From Amoebidium appalachense (lineage: Eukaryota > Ichthyosporea), in NCBI GenBank assembly GCA_963693365.1, contig CAVNZM010000004.1, positions 5,580,001-5,644,000 on the forward strand: a stretch of 64,000 nucleotides of DNA, read 5' to 3'. A program made the translations under genes and the position numbers. Position 1 is the stretch's first letter, and each line of letters begins with the position of its first letter. The notes below the pieces were generated by a model that did not search any database, had not been told where the DNA came from, and saw only the letters and a program-made list of their open reading frames with translations. Below are positions 35,208-50,342 of the stretch, one piece after another.

Positions 35208-38180
35208 GGGCCCGGCCGTGTTGGTGCCCGGGGAGGGGTGGCACCAAGTGTTCTCGGCCGTCACCTTGGGACATCTATTGCTGCGTGGCGGGTCTGTAGT
35301 GCCCATCACCATATGTTTTTGTGCAATTGCTCGTTCTAACTGTTTCCTTTGTTGTCATTTCTGATTGCTCTAAATGGGTGAATGGTGTCGATCATTTGGA
35401 GTCCCTGCAAGTTTCAAATTGGTGCATGAATGGCGGTTGCGGGTATGTTTATGTTTCGAACCTTTCACAATGATTGTTAATCGTGACACAAGTTGATTGC
35501 CAAGCCATGAATCTTCTGGTTTAGGAGTTCATGCAAGGGCTGAACACTGGCAAATAAACACAGTACGCCAAGTTCGTACAATTCGTCTGTACACAATCAG
35601 ACTGTTCCCCCTTTCCCCCCATGGCTTGGGCCCCTATTTGTTTGTGATAAGCGGTCTCAGTGCACGTGATACAAATATTGATGACGATGCAGCCAGTATG
35701 GTTGGTTTGTGCACGTGTGTGTGTGACTGTGTGTGTGCATGTGCACGCGCGCGTGTGTGACTGTGTGTGTGCATGTGCGCGCGCGCGTGTGTGTGTGCTG
35801 GCGGGAGATACTATTGTGTGTGTCCGTGTATGCATGTCGAGCCCAATCTTAAGATTCATTGTGCCCATGAAAGGGAGTACACAGGCAGAACATTGCCTTG
35901 CCATGCTCTGATCAGCTCACATGTGACATCTTGCCTGCTTGGCTGCATATCACATGCATGGTTGTGTTGCTATTGGCTGCATATCGCATGCATGGTTGCT
36001 ACTGGCTGCATATCTCTTGCATGGTTGCTACTGGCTGCATATCGCATGCATGGTTGCTACTGGCTGCATATCACTTGCATGGTTGCTACTGGCTGCATAT
36101 CGCTTGCATGGTTGCTACTGGCTGCATATCGCATGCATGGTTGCTACTGGCTGCATATCTCTTGCATGGTCGCTACTGGCTGCATATCACATGCATGGTC
36201 GCTACTGGCTGCATATCACTTGCATGGTTGCTACTGGCTGCATATCACTTGCATGGTTGCTACTGGCTGCATATCGCATGCATGGTTGCTACTGGCTGCA
36301 TATCACTTGCATGGTTGCTACTGGCTGCATATCACTTGCATGCATGCATCTTGTTCATATTTACTGCTGGCCCCTACCCTCTTCCGCTCTCATAACCATC
36401 CACCATGTAGCACGACTGGGAGATACACTATAACGGTGCCAGGATTGGCTGGAATACGTATCCATAGTTTTGTGTGATGCTGCCAACCCGTTAATCAATG
36501 CCGTGACAGGTTGTGTGCACACGTGCATGATGAGTGGTTATGACACACACACACAGCAGGAACAGCACGGTGCCTGCATGTATGTGCATGGTGACCAATT
36601 GCTGACCATCCCCAAATATGGTCCGTAGAACGGCTAGTCAGCATGCTTGCTTAGGGAGCAAAAAGAAACAAAAGACGTAAAGGGGGGAAAGGACACCCCA
36701 CCCTACCCGTCCCGTGTGCGAGCAAGACACCTGCCAAAGAACTGTGCACGCACGGAGACCACATGCTACCACGTGATTCACCAACACAGGCACAGGCATG
36801 TGGGTCGTGGGCTTGCGGGTGTGTGTGTTAGTATCAGCATGTGTGTTGTGTGTGTGTGTGTGTGTTTGACACATGCAGGGAGCGTTAATCGGCACATCGG
36901 TGTGTGTGTGTGTGTGCGCGCTGCGCGCGCATGCATGCGCGCGCGTGTGTTGGGGGGAGAGAAGGGGGGGATCGGCACATCGACGTGCCCAGCAGTGCGG
37001 GTGTCGGTGCAGAGTGTGTGTGTGTGTGTGTGTGAGCTTACTGGCCAGTACGGATATGCATGTGTGACTAGCTGCGGGTTGGTGTTTGCTGGTACATGTG
37101 TGTGTGTGTGTGTGTGTGCATTGTGTGTCTGTGTGTGTGTGTGTGTGTCTCTCTCTCTGTCTGTGTGTGTGTCTCTCTCTCTCTCTGTGTGTGTGTGTGT
37201 ACATTGGCGTGTGTGTGTGCTGAGCTGTGGGTGTACCGGGTGGATGGTCATTGATGTGTACCGGGTCATAGGTATTTACTGCGCCATGTCTGCTTACTGT
37301 TTGCTGTGGTGTGTGGTGCTCTACCGGGCCATCGGGCCTGGCTGTGTGTTTAATCTTTTGTGGTGCACCGGGCGCTGTGCTACAAAGTGTCATTCGTGGT
37401 TACGTCATGGTGCCTGCGTATGTCTGTGGACAGAGCCGTGTGTCCCCTGCAGCCATCCCGCTGTAAGTACACAATACGTATACACCCTGCAACTCCCCCC
37501 CCCCCCCCCCCCCCCCCCCCACTTTCTCCTTCCCAAATGTACTCCTTCTCATGCAGCCCAGCCCCCCCCCCCCCCCCCAACCGAACACATCTTCACTTCT
37601 TCCTGGGCAGCCCACAGACCTCCCTTTTCATCTCGAGCAGCCCACCTACCTCCACTTCCTCCTACCCAGCACCTTTACCGTGTAACCTTTCTTACACAGC
37701 CCACCTTCCAGCCACTACCTCTTACGCAACACTTCCATCCTGTTTCATCTTGTGCAACTCATCTGTATTGCCTCCTAATTCTTCCTGCCCACCCACACCA
37801 TGCCACCCCACCTCACCTCCACTTCTTCCTACACACCCACACCATGCCCTCACCTCTTCGTCTTCCTGCACGCCCTGACCATATTACCTCTCCTTCTTCT
37901 TGAGCAGCTGGGCCTTCTAAACATTTAGCCCTCAAATCCACTACTTCCTACACCCTTTCACCTCTTCTTCTTCGTATGCCACCCCCCTTCAGCTCTACCT
38001 CTTCCTCCACACACACCTCTACTTCTTCTTGAGCAGCTGGGCCTTTTTAAAGAAACCACGTAACCCCTACCTCTACTTCTTCGTGAGCAGATGGGTGTTT
38101 TACAGAAAAACCTTGTAACCCCTACCTCTACGTCTTCTTGAGCAGCTGGGCCTTTTAAAGAAACCATGTAACCCCTACCT
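35208..38180. other. Convergent spacer between PAAF1/LTR element and TMA7
   Basis: No coding exons recognised. It contains a 29-bp minisatellite (35938-36345), TG/TC microsatellites (about 36840-37200), C tracts (about 37496-37520 and 37562-37578) and CT-rich DNA that turns into decayed copies of the TMA7 3' end (37885-38180). Confidence 0.6.
35938..36345. repeat. 29-bp minisatellite, about 14 copies
   Basis: Unit GTTGCTACTGGCTGCATATC plus (A/G)C(A/T)TGCATG; variation is concentrated at two positions of the unit. Confidence 0.95.
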
Positions 38181-38205
38181 CTACTTCTTCTTGAGCAGCT
38201 GGGCC
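37885..38205. repeat. Tandem copies of the TMA7 3' coding end
   Basis: TTCTTGAGCAGCTGGGCC, the reverse of the codons for AQLLK at the TMA7 C-terminus, recurs near 37897, 38027, 38131 and at the genuine site near 38189; a diverged version is near 38078. The unit also carries AAAGAAACCATGTAACCCCT. Confidence 0.85.
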
Positions 38206-39677
38206 TTGAGCTCTGCCTCCTTCTTCTTCTGCTCCTGCTGCTTCTTCTTGAACTCAAGGTCCGTCTGCACCACCAGTACCATGAGGCACAGCCACACAGC
38301 AACAAACAGGCTGAGAGTACCAGGCAGAAGGCACATTTGGCCCATTATTAAGCTTGCCAGACAGACAGGCAAACAGAGGCGAGCTCGAACAGCCAGAAAT
38401 GAGCTGCTTCGTGTGGATCTAGATGTCTAAATATCTAGATTGTTAAATTTACGTATAAAACTTCCGCCATCCGATCAATCTGTTAAATTTTTTTAGTTTG
38501 CATAAAATCAAGATTGATTTCGACCCTCTTCCAGATGCGGGGTGTGGGGGGGGAAGGGTCTTCTAGATGTCTGGGATGAGACGATTGGTCCTTGGAACGT
38601 GCCTTAATATCTCTTATCCAATAGAAATGCAATCAACGATCTAGATAATTCAGTTTCTAAACTGCTCTACACGAATCGAGCAGGCTTTTAGATATTCAGA
38701 GAACAGCATTGGTTCTCCAAATTCGCCGAGTATTTAGATATTTAGATTCGCGCGAAGCGACTCAATAAAGGCACACAAAGGCAAGCTCGAACAGCCAGAC
38801 AGACACGCACACAGAGGCAAGCACGAGCGGTCAGACAGACAGGCACAAAAAGGCAAGCACGAGTAGCCAGACAGACAGGTTACACAAAGGCAAGCACGAG
38901 TAGCCAGACAGACAGGCACACAAAGGCAAACACGAGCAGTCAGACAGACAGGCACACAGAGGCAAGCACGAGTAGCCAGACAGACAGGCACACAGAGGCA
39001 AGCAGGCAAGAAGGGACAGAAGGAACGCCAGACAAGCAAGAGGATGCTGCAGGCAGGCAGGAACACACATGAAGCATGACGGGTAGGCAGGAACACAGGG
39101 ACAAGCACGAACAGGCAGGCACACACCTCGTCCAGCTCCTTGCTATCCTTCTTGGGCGCCTTCAGCGGCTTCTTCTTGCCTCCTGTTGCCCACTCGTCAG
39201 CAGACCACAAACAAACACAGGAGCACGACTGCACAAACAGGCAGGCACGCGACACACGATGCAAGCACGCGCCCGCACACACACGCGCGTGCGCGCGCGC
39301 ATACCCACACATAACGTGCGCACAGACACAAGCACACACACACAGACACACACACACAGGCGCGAGCACACACACACACAAGCACACACGCACGTACGTG
39401 CACATATGCACACACACAGACACACACCCACACACACACACACACACCCACACCCACACCCACACCCACACCCACCCACACCCACACACACACCAAAGCT
39501 TGCCAAGGTGCACAAAACGGACGTGGAAACACACACACACAAACGCACGTGCACGGAAATAAATACACAAACGCGAGCGTGCACACAAGGGCACACAGAT
39601 GCCTACGTGCACGCATCATTTGCACACGCATGCATCGCGCATTCGAACACTGTGCACGCACCCTCACGGCCTGACAT
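38181..39677 (-). CDS. TMA7: TMA7 (translation machinery-associated 7)
   Basis: Three exons (39677-39662, 39182-39127, 38264-38181) join in phase 1 then 0 to a protein of about 51 residues. TMA7/CCDC72 is a tiny, highly basic ribosome-associated protein of unclear mechanism. Seen: MSGREGGKKKPLKAPKK, nearly the invariant family start, then a coiled, Lys/Glu-rich helix (LEFKKKQQEQKKKEAELKAQ) and a KKK terminus. It is about 13 residues shorter than the human protein, lacking the GPLATGGIKKSGKK-like tail. CTGCTGAC lies just upstream of the exon-2 acceptor. Its 3' end is tandemly duplicated downstream. CCAAT (39788, 39829) lies upstream of the start. Confidence 0.93.
38420..38754. other. AT-rich insert in TMA7 intron 2
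   Basis: AT-rich block with repeated TCTAGAT/ATATCTAGA and GATATTTAGA motifs, flanked on both sides by CTCGAACAGCCAGA from the neighbouring minisatellite. It resembles an insertion into the array; no coding potential. Confidence 0.4.
38755..39115. repeat. 36-bp minisatellite in TMA7 intron 2
   Basis: About seven imperfect units of AGCCAGACAGACAGGCACAC plus AAAGGCAAGCACGAGT. Confidence 0.88.
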
Positions 39678-42036
<2,359 letters not shown>

Positions 42037-42463
42037 CTACATTTTCATGATGCGGTCCTTGCCCCCACTAGCCACCCTCTGTCCGTCTGGGCTCCAGTCC
42101 ACGGTGTACACCTGCACCCGCCCTGTCAGCCCACCCCCTACCCTGCCCCCTGCAGGCACACCCACCCACCTCGTCTGCATGGCCCGGCAGGTCACACTTC
42201 ATCTTTTTCGTCTTCGAATCCCACACCTGCTGCAGCAGTCAGCCATCCCCCCCCCCCCCACACACACACAAGCACATACACACCCACACATGCCACGCAC
42301 CTTCATTGTGGAGTCCTTTGAGCCGCTGACCAGCATGCGACTGTCTGCCGACCAGCACACCTGGTACACGGCACCCACATGCCCCCGCAGCGATGCGAGG
42401 AACCTGCAGCCAGCATCAGCACTATAAAGTGCTGCCCTGCATGGTCACACGCACACGCGCGCG

Positions 42464-42503
<40 letters not shown>

Positions 42504-43211
42504 GCCTAGATACATGGCGTTGTGCAGCACACACACACAAACACCCAACACAAACAACCCCACAACTACGTGAGCACACACACACACACACACACACCCA
42601 GACACGTGCATCCCATGGCAACACCGCACACAAACACCACACACAAACACACATACATTCCCCTTGAACGACACACGCACATACCCCCCCCCCCCCCCCC
42701 CCCCCCCCCCAAAAAAAAGAAACCCACCCCCCCCACACCCACACCCCCACACACGTGTGCACGTACTTGCCGGTCCTGCCATCCCACAGCTTCACGCTCT
42801 TATCAAAGGATGCGCTGGCCAGCAGCCTGCCATCGGGGCTGAAGCACACCTGGTTGATCAGCTGCTGGTGCCCTGCAAAGCACGTCAGCACACAGCATGA
42901 AAGTGTCGGCACACAGCATGGAAGTGTCGGCACACAGCATAAACATTAAAGTGCCAGCACACGGCATGCATGCAACCACCTACCGGTCATGCGTGTGATG
43001 GGCTTCTTGCTTGCCGCCGGCTCCCACAGGTACATTGTGAAGTCATCGCTGCCCGACACCAGCACCTCCTTGCCCCCGACCTCAGAAAGCACCTTGCTGT
43101 AGCGCTCGTGCGCTGCCTGCCGGGCTGCAGCAAAAGTCAATAGTGTGTGTGTGTGTGTGTGCGTGTGTGTGCGTGTGCATGTGCGTGTGTGTGTGTGCGT
43201 GTGCGTGTGCA

Positions 43212-43242
<31 letters not shown>

Positions 43243-43301
43243 GTGCGTGTGCGTGTGCATGTGGTGGGTGTGTGTGTGTGTGTGCCTGCATGAAAGGCCC
43301 T

Positions 43302-43346
<45 letters not shown>

Positions 43347-43451
43347 GGACCCGCATGAAAGGCCCTGTATGTGTGTGTGGGTGTGTGGGTGTGTGGGTAT
43401 GTGTGTGGGTGTGTGCCTGCTTGAAAGGCCCTGTGTGTGTGTCTGTGTCTG

Positions 43452-43523
<72 letters not shown>

Positions 43524-43971
43524 ATGTGTGCGTGTGTGTGCGTGTGCCTGCACGTAAGACCCCTGTGTATGGTGAATGTGGTATATGTGTGTGTGCCTGC
43601 ATGCACAACCCTGCCCGCCTGTGATGTTTGCCCCACCTTGCTCCGGGTCTGCCGGTGCCGTGCCTCTGTAGTCGAATGCGCCCGTCCTCAGCACATAGTC
43701 CGTGTTGAGGGCCATGCAGTTGACCTGCACCATGCTCAGCACCCACCATCCATGCATGCCCCCCCCCCCCCTCCCCCCCCCCCCCCCCCCCCCCCTACCC
43801 AATGTGCATGGCCATCCAGACTGCGGCACAGCACCCCCTACAATCAGCCAGTCAGTGTGTACACGTGCATGGCCCCCCATACCCCCTAGACCTACATCCT
43901 CGGCCCTCCAGACCTTGACCGTGCGGTCTTGTGATGCTGTGTAGATCAGACCCTGAGGGATGAAGGGTCAG

Positions 43972-44035
<64 letters not shown>

Positions 44036-44964
44036 CACCTGGCCGCCCCAGATGACAGCTGTAACCGATGCCGTGTGGCCGGACAGGGACAAGGTGCAGG
44101 CCCAGTGCACTGTGTCCCACACCTTGACCGTGCAGTCCTTGCTGGACGTGGCAAACCGCTGGCACCGCCCATTACTGCCCTGCCCGTCAGCAACAGCCCT
44201 GATACCTCCTTAAACCACGGATAGTCCCGAAATGGTGCCACTGCAAAATCATCTAGCATAGCAAGGGATGATGCAGGAATTAAGGGCAGGTGCTGTTGTT
44301 CAGTGGGCACTTAGCCCTCGCAGGCAGGCCCAGCTATTGCATGTGATATGTGTATGTACATACTGCTGGGTGTGTGCACATGGTTACGCATGGGTGTTTG
44401 TTGTGGTGTTAGTGCAGGTGTGTGGGTGTGTGAGCGGATGTGTGCATTGGACCACATGTCTGCAAATGTGTCCTGTGTGTGTGTGTGTATTTGTTTGTTT
44501 GTTTGTGTGTGTGTGTGTGTGTGCGTGTGCGTGTGCGTGTGCGTGTGTGTGTGTGTGTGCGTGTACGTGCATGTGTGTGTGTGTGTGTATGTGTGTGTGT
44601 GTGTGTGTGTGCGTGCATGCGTGTGTGCGCGTCTGTGTTGTGTGACCGTCGGTGCATACCTGTGTGCAAATGTTTGGTGTGTGCAGGTGTGGATAAGAAC
44701 ACCTCTATTTGGAAGTGTGTATGCAAGCTTGCAGTAGATGTGTGCATGTGTTTAAATGTGTGTGTATGAAAATGGGTGTGTGCGCTTCTTTCTGCATCTC
44801 AGACCGTGAGCGTGAGGGTCTTCAAGTGTCCATGGGAACAGGCAATCTCTCGTGCGTCCATTAAAAAACAACACGTCTTCATTTATGTGCCTAGTGTTTG
44901 TGTGCACCAGATTGCTCACATGTTTGTTTGTGTGGCCTCTGGAGAAAGATAGAGAGATATGGGT

Positions 44965-45005
<41 letters not shown>

Positions 45006-45012
45006 AGAAAGG

Positions 45013-45061
<49 letters not shown>

Positions 45062-45390
45062 CCTACCTGTGCATGGGCTCCCAGCTGATGCATGTGATAT
45101 ACTGCTTGTGGCCCTTCAGAGCCTTGCCCAGCCTCTGCCCCGTAGCTGCATCCCACACGTACACCTGCAAGGGGCTGGTGAGTGGCCCACACCCCCACAA
45201 GAACATGTGGGATACAAACCCCCCACAAGAACAAATGGACTTAACAACCCCAGCCCTGCTCCTCTGGCCCTTACACCTTTCAGGGCAGGAAGCAGGCAGT
45301 CTCTCTTTCTTCCCCCCTCCCCCCCCCCCTTCCCTCCCCCTCCCCCCTGAATGGTTTAGAACTCGATGCTGTGGATGACTTGCCCCCCCC

Positions 45391-45462
<72 letters not shown>

Positions 45463-46254
45463 ACACCCACCCACTACCCCCCCCGACAAACGATTACACT
45501 TACAATGTATAACCTGTGTCTCGTCTGCAAAATACGGATTATGTTGTCCACTCTTTGTACATTGTAAAGCATGCCACCCACCTCTCCATCCCCCCTTCCC
45601 CCCCCCCCCCTCCCCCCCCCCCCACCACCACCACCACCACCTCCTCCTCCTCCACCGCCACACACCCACACCTCCTACCTCCGTGTCCCTGCCCCCCGAT
45701 GCCAGGCGCTTGCCGTCAGGCGACCAGGCCACGTACAGCACCCAGTTGCGGTGCTCTGCCCCACACAGTCAGCAGTGCTTGCAGCCCACACCTCTGCCTA
45801 CCACGTACCATGCACGCATGCAACCCCTCACCCCCCTGCACGTGCATGCAACCCCCCCCCCCCCACCCCCCCCCTGACAACCCACCACCCCCTTGCACGT
45901 GCATGCATCACCCCCCCCCCCCTTGCACGTACCCTTGCAGGTATGCAGGGGTGTGTTTGTCTGCAGGTCCCACAGCCGCACTGTCGTATCTCCCCCCCAC
46001 TGGCCAGCCGCCTGCAGCCCAAACGTCAGCAGCCCATCTGCCACGTGCACCTTGCCCCACCACCAACACCAGCCAACCACCTCCACACACAGCCGCATTC
46101 TCTCCCTTCACCCTTCACATCCGCCCCCACCACCCTCGCACCTATTGCCTGCACATCCACACGTAAGAGTGTGATAGAGAGACACTCGCATACCTGCGTG
46201 TACAGACAGCCCCTTGGAGACAAGATGCACCGACATCCAAACTCACACCCACAA

Positions 46255-46291
<37 letters not shown>

Positions 46292-47325
46292 CCACACACA
46301 CACACACACATACCACCACCACACGCACACAAGCACGCATGCCCACCCGCACACACACACGCACATGCACAAATGCACACGCACAAAAACACGTAAACAC
46401 ACACAGAACCACGCATGCACAAAAACACTCACAAGCACACGCAAGGAACAGGCACACACACACACACAAACAAACTCGCCTGCAGACACACACACATGCC
46501 ATGTGTGCAAGCACCCACCTGCCGTCAGGACTGAATGCAACCGACAGAATGGCCTCCGTGTGGCCTGCAAGGTGTTGATGTGAGTGATACGTGCCAGGCA
46601 CGCACGTGCCAGTGTGTAGTGCCCCATGCATGCACGTGCCAGTGTGTAGTGCCCCATGCATGCACGTGCAGGTGTGTAGTGCCCCATGCATGCACGTGCC
46701 AGTATGTAGTGCCCCATGCATGCACGTGCCAGTGTGTAGTGCATGATGCATTCGGGCAGCATGCACCCACCTGGGATGGATGCAGCACATCTGGTCACGG
46801 CCCTGACTCTGAACAGTGCCTGTGGCCGGTACACAATCTCCACGGCCTACCTCCCCACCTCAGCAATCCTGCCGCAGCCTCAACCCCACCCACCCCCCCC
46901 CCCACACACACCTGCTCTGTGCTAAGGCCCAGGTCTTCGACCAGCTGACCAACACTTGCCGTGACCTCCGTGTCCCCCACGAAGAACGTGTACTGCTGGC
47001 CCTCCTCCTGCACCAAACAGTCACAACCTGAACCAACACCATGCCACCCCCTCACAGCCAGCCCGACCCATGCCATTGCATATGCACGTGTCCGGTGCCC
47101 ATTGGGAGCACCGGGGGTAGGAACAGGGGTGAATGCATGTGCGTGTGATGAATGGCCTGGCACGTGTGTGTGTGCATGCAGTTGTGCGCTTGGCTGTGAA
47201 TGGGTGTGGATGGCCGGCTGGCTGTGTGTGCTGTGTGTGTGTGCCCTCCCGGGACATCTGCCATGCACATGCAGGTCATGTGTGTGTGTGTGTGTGTGTG
47301 TGTGCAGTGCACATGTGGGTCATGT

Positions 47326-47392
<67 letters not shown>

Positions 47393-47772
47393 GCGCAAGT
47401 GGGTCGTGTGTGTGTGTGTGTGCAGTGGACATGTGGGACATGTGGGTGTGTGTGTGTGGAGTGCACATGTGGGTCATGTAGGTGTGTGTGTGTCCCGTGC
47501 ATATGTAAAGGGTCTTACAATCGACCTGTGTGTGTTAGTGCTGCATGGTGTCCCTGCGAAGGCTCTGTTAACAGCACAGTGTGTGCCGACACCATAGGTA
47601 TGATCTCTATCTGTGCTGTGACCGTGGCCTATCCTTCGACTATGCCTGCCCGGTTTGAGGGTTGGTAGATGGCGATAGTGTGAGTGTGCAGGTGGGTGTA
47701 TAAATGTGTGTGTGTGTATGTGTTTGCGTTTTTATGTGTGCGTGTGTGAGCGTGTGTGGGTGCATGTGGGTG

Positions 47773-47820
<48 letters not shown>

Positions 47821-48463
47821 CGCAGTGCAGTGTGTGTGTGTGTATATATCCGTTCCTGTGTATGCCTGTGTCTGTCTGTCTGCCTGTCTGCCTGTGCTCA
47901 CCTTCTGCAGCAGCTGGTTCAGCAGCAGCTGCAGTTGTTCGGGTGTGATGTCCTGCGGCAGGTCCAGGGGGGGCCCTGCAGCCACACAGTCAGCAGCAGA
48001 ACGGTGGTACAGGTTGGTAGCCCCCAACACACAGCCGTGACGTGACCTCAAGCACTCACGGCTAAACCTCCACGTATTCATGGAAACACAGAAACAGACG
48101 CACAAAGCCGAGCCAAAAGAAGTGCAAAAGGCCAACATGAGCACCAAAGAACTCGCACGGCCCACCCAACCGCACTGGACAAACACACACGTGCACCTAC
48201 ACAGCCTGCATATGTACACAGGTGCGCATGCCTGTGCACAAGCAGAGCACTGAGGCCACACGCGCAGGCACGCACCCGTATGCTCGCCGTTCTCATCCTT
48301 GAAGTGTGCCAGCAGGTTGCGCCTCTGCCGTTGGCTCCTCTCGCCCTTGCTGCCCTCCCCGGCCTCCTCCCCACCCCGCTTTCTGCACGCCCTTTGTGTC
48401 ACAAAAAGCCCCCCTCAACAACACCGCCACCCGCCGGGTTACGCGCACGCACCTGTCTGCCAT
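42037..48463 (-). CDS. NLE1: Notchless/Rsa4 WD40 ribosome-assembly factor
   Basis: Eighteen exons: 48463-48453, 48382-48276, 47975-47902, 47007-46912, 46846-46771, 46564-46519, 46011-45933, 45755-45679, 45164-45067, 44174-44039, 43952-43896, 43837-43799, 43724-43637, 43124-42984, 42872-42767, 42403-42301, 42226-42170, 42111-42037. The product is about 488 residues (human 485). In pre-60S particles NLE1/Rsa4 couples its N-terminal UBL domain to the AAA-ATPase Rea1/Midasin. Seen: NLE UBL region ([27 protein letters not shown]), link [18 protein letters not shown], then eight WD repeats including [54 protein letters not shown] and [15 protein letters not shown]. Exon 46011-45933 reads correctly at both ends only if its seven-C run (45992-45998) has one more base. 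Head-to-head with eIF6. Confidence 0.95.
43143..43530. repeat. TG/TGCG microsatellites and G tract in NLE1 intron 13
   Basis: Interrupted TG and GTGTGC runs, a G tract (about 43317-43345), and AAAGGCCCTGTGTGTGTG repeated three times. Confidence 0.9.
43972..44038. repeat. (GGCA)n tetranucleotide array spanning an 86-bp intron
   Basis: About 17 copies of GGCA make up most of NLE1 intron 10. On the gene strand it reads (CCTG)n, starting immediately at the donor GTGCCTG. Confidence 0.95.
46590..46748. repeat. 30-bp minisatellite in NLE1 intron 5
   Basis: Five copies of GCACGTGCCAGTGTGTAGTG plus CCCCATGCAT. Confidence 0.93.
47278..47500. repeat. Higher-order TG/GTGCACATGTGGGTCATG array in NLE1 intron 3
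   Basis: TG runs separated by repeated GCAGTGCACATGTGGGTCAT blocks. Confidence 0.85.
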
Positions 48464-49984
48464 GGTGGATCTCCACCCACGCGCACAGCCTGAGGCTTGT
48501 GTGCAGCGGTTTTGGTACGGGCGTTCCTTGACTGAAAGAGCACTGCAGACTACATGCAAACAGAGGCGAAAGTTACACGTGTGCTTGTGTGTGCGCTGAA
48601 CTTTGGCTGAACTTGCTCAGTGCTGAACTGTGTGATGTAAATAAAGCCAGTGGTAATGCACACTTTTAGACCATAAATGGTTATTTATCTGCATTTGCGC
48701 AAACCTAACGGTCGCATCGAATCATTTGTCGCTGCGGCAAGGTTACGTAATCGTCGGCGATTGGCCTCGGCCATACACGTGCGCGCCTACAGTACAAGTT
48801 GTACAAAGTGCAACTACAGGTGTAGGTGCTTGTCTACATTTCGGGCGGGCACACACCTATTTATACGTAAAGAGAAGACAAGAAAAAGATACGCGACACT
48901 TCAGCTACTTTGAGACGACGCAGTGACACACTTACACACGCAAGGAACCCACTGTGTGGTCCCAAATTCGCACATATTCAGGTACCCCCACACCACGCCG
49001 CCACTCATTGACGCGGCAATATTTCTCCTGCTTTCTCTCAGGGCCCCAAAAGGCCCCCTTCAGCATAGGGGCCTGACCGCGCACCAACACACACTCTTTC
49101 TTTTCGCTCAGGCTGTACTTCTGCGCACGCACACGCGCCAACTCACACGCAGCTATACGAACAACAAACACACTGCACAAGCTCTTACAACGCACGCCCA
49201 TAAACACACACACGTGCACACACCCTCCCCGGCAACACCTGCAGGCCACAGATGACGACTAGGCCACAACCCGACGCATAAAACCAGCAGCCCTCGCGCG
49301 CACATACACAGACACACGCTCATGCACACACACACACACACAGCACTAATATACATACATTTTCACACGCACCGGGGAAACAAACGTGCGCACACACACA
49401 GATCAACGGTCAGGCAGAAACACTCCCAATAAAACACAGACCAACAGAGAGAGTGAAAAGCAGAGAAGTACAGACACGCGTACAGGTGCACACCCAACAC
49501 GCGCGCACACCATAGCACACGCTCACAAACACAGGGGGAGAGGGAGAGGGAGAGGAGGGGAGGAAGGGAGAGGGAGCGAGCGAAGAGAGAGGGAGGTATG
49601 CACACGCACCACCCATGCACACCCCGTGCAGTCACCGGGCGGCTGTGCATGAATGTTAACAGACACACACTTAAATTTGGATGGGCGTGCGCATGCGCGC
49701 GGGAGCACACAAACACACAATAGGCATTTTCACGATCAGCATCCAGCTAGTGCATCACGGGGTGTAGACACTCACAAGTGCGCACATGCAAAACACCAGA
49801 ACATTGGCTCGCACACAGGAGGGGGGGGAGTGGTGTGAGATCAGGATACGTGCACCCCTTGCACGTACCGGCAGTGCAGAGGGGCACACAGCCAAGGTCT
49901 GTGGGTGGTGGTGTGCACACGTGCATGGGCACTACAGCCAAGCAGTTGCGCCCGGCAGCTGTGTGCTCACCCGGGCTTTGCAGG
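48464..49984. promoter_or_regulatory. Divergent spacer NLE1/eIF6
   Basis: About 1.5 kb between head-to-head start codons. A TTACGTAA palindrome (about 48743-48750) and a GATTGG box (about 48759) lie in the AT-richer 48600-48900 part nearest NLE1. The rest is CA-rich with a GA-rich block (about 49530-49592). Promoter role inferred; a 5' untranslated exon of eIF6 may lie here, since the eIF6 ATG follows TTTGCAGG. Confidence 0.45.
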
Positions 49985-50310
49985 ATGGCGGTGCGCGGCA
50001 AGTTCGAGAACAGCAACGAGGTGGGGGTGTTTGCCAAGCTCACAAACTCATACTGCCTGGTGGCCACCGGCGGCTCAGAGTCCTTCTACAGGTCGGTGCT
50101 CAGCTGTGCACGGTGTCGTGGGTGGGGGGGGGGGGGGGGGGGGAGGGGGACGGGATTGTGCGTACGTGTGCTAGTGGGGGGAGGGGTGCGGAGGGGATTG
50201 TGTGCACGTATGCTAGGGGGGGAGGGGATTGTGTGCACGTATGCTAGGGGGGGGAGGGGATTGTGTGCACGTATGCTAGGGGGGGAGGGGACATGTGTGC
50301 AGGTGTGCTA

Positions 50311-50342
<32 letters not shown>

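Noticed and set aside
35938-36345. CRISPR-like array
   Set aside because: Units are contiguous with no spacers, in a spliceosomal eukaryotic genome; it is a minisatellite.
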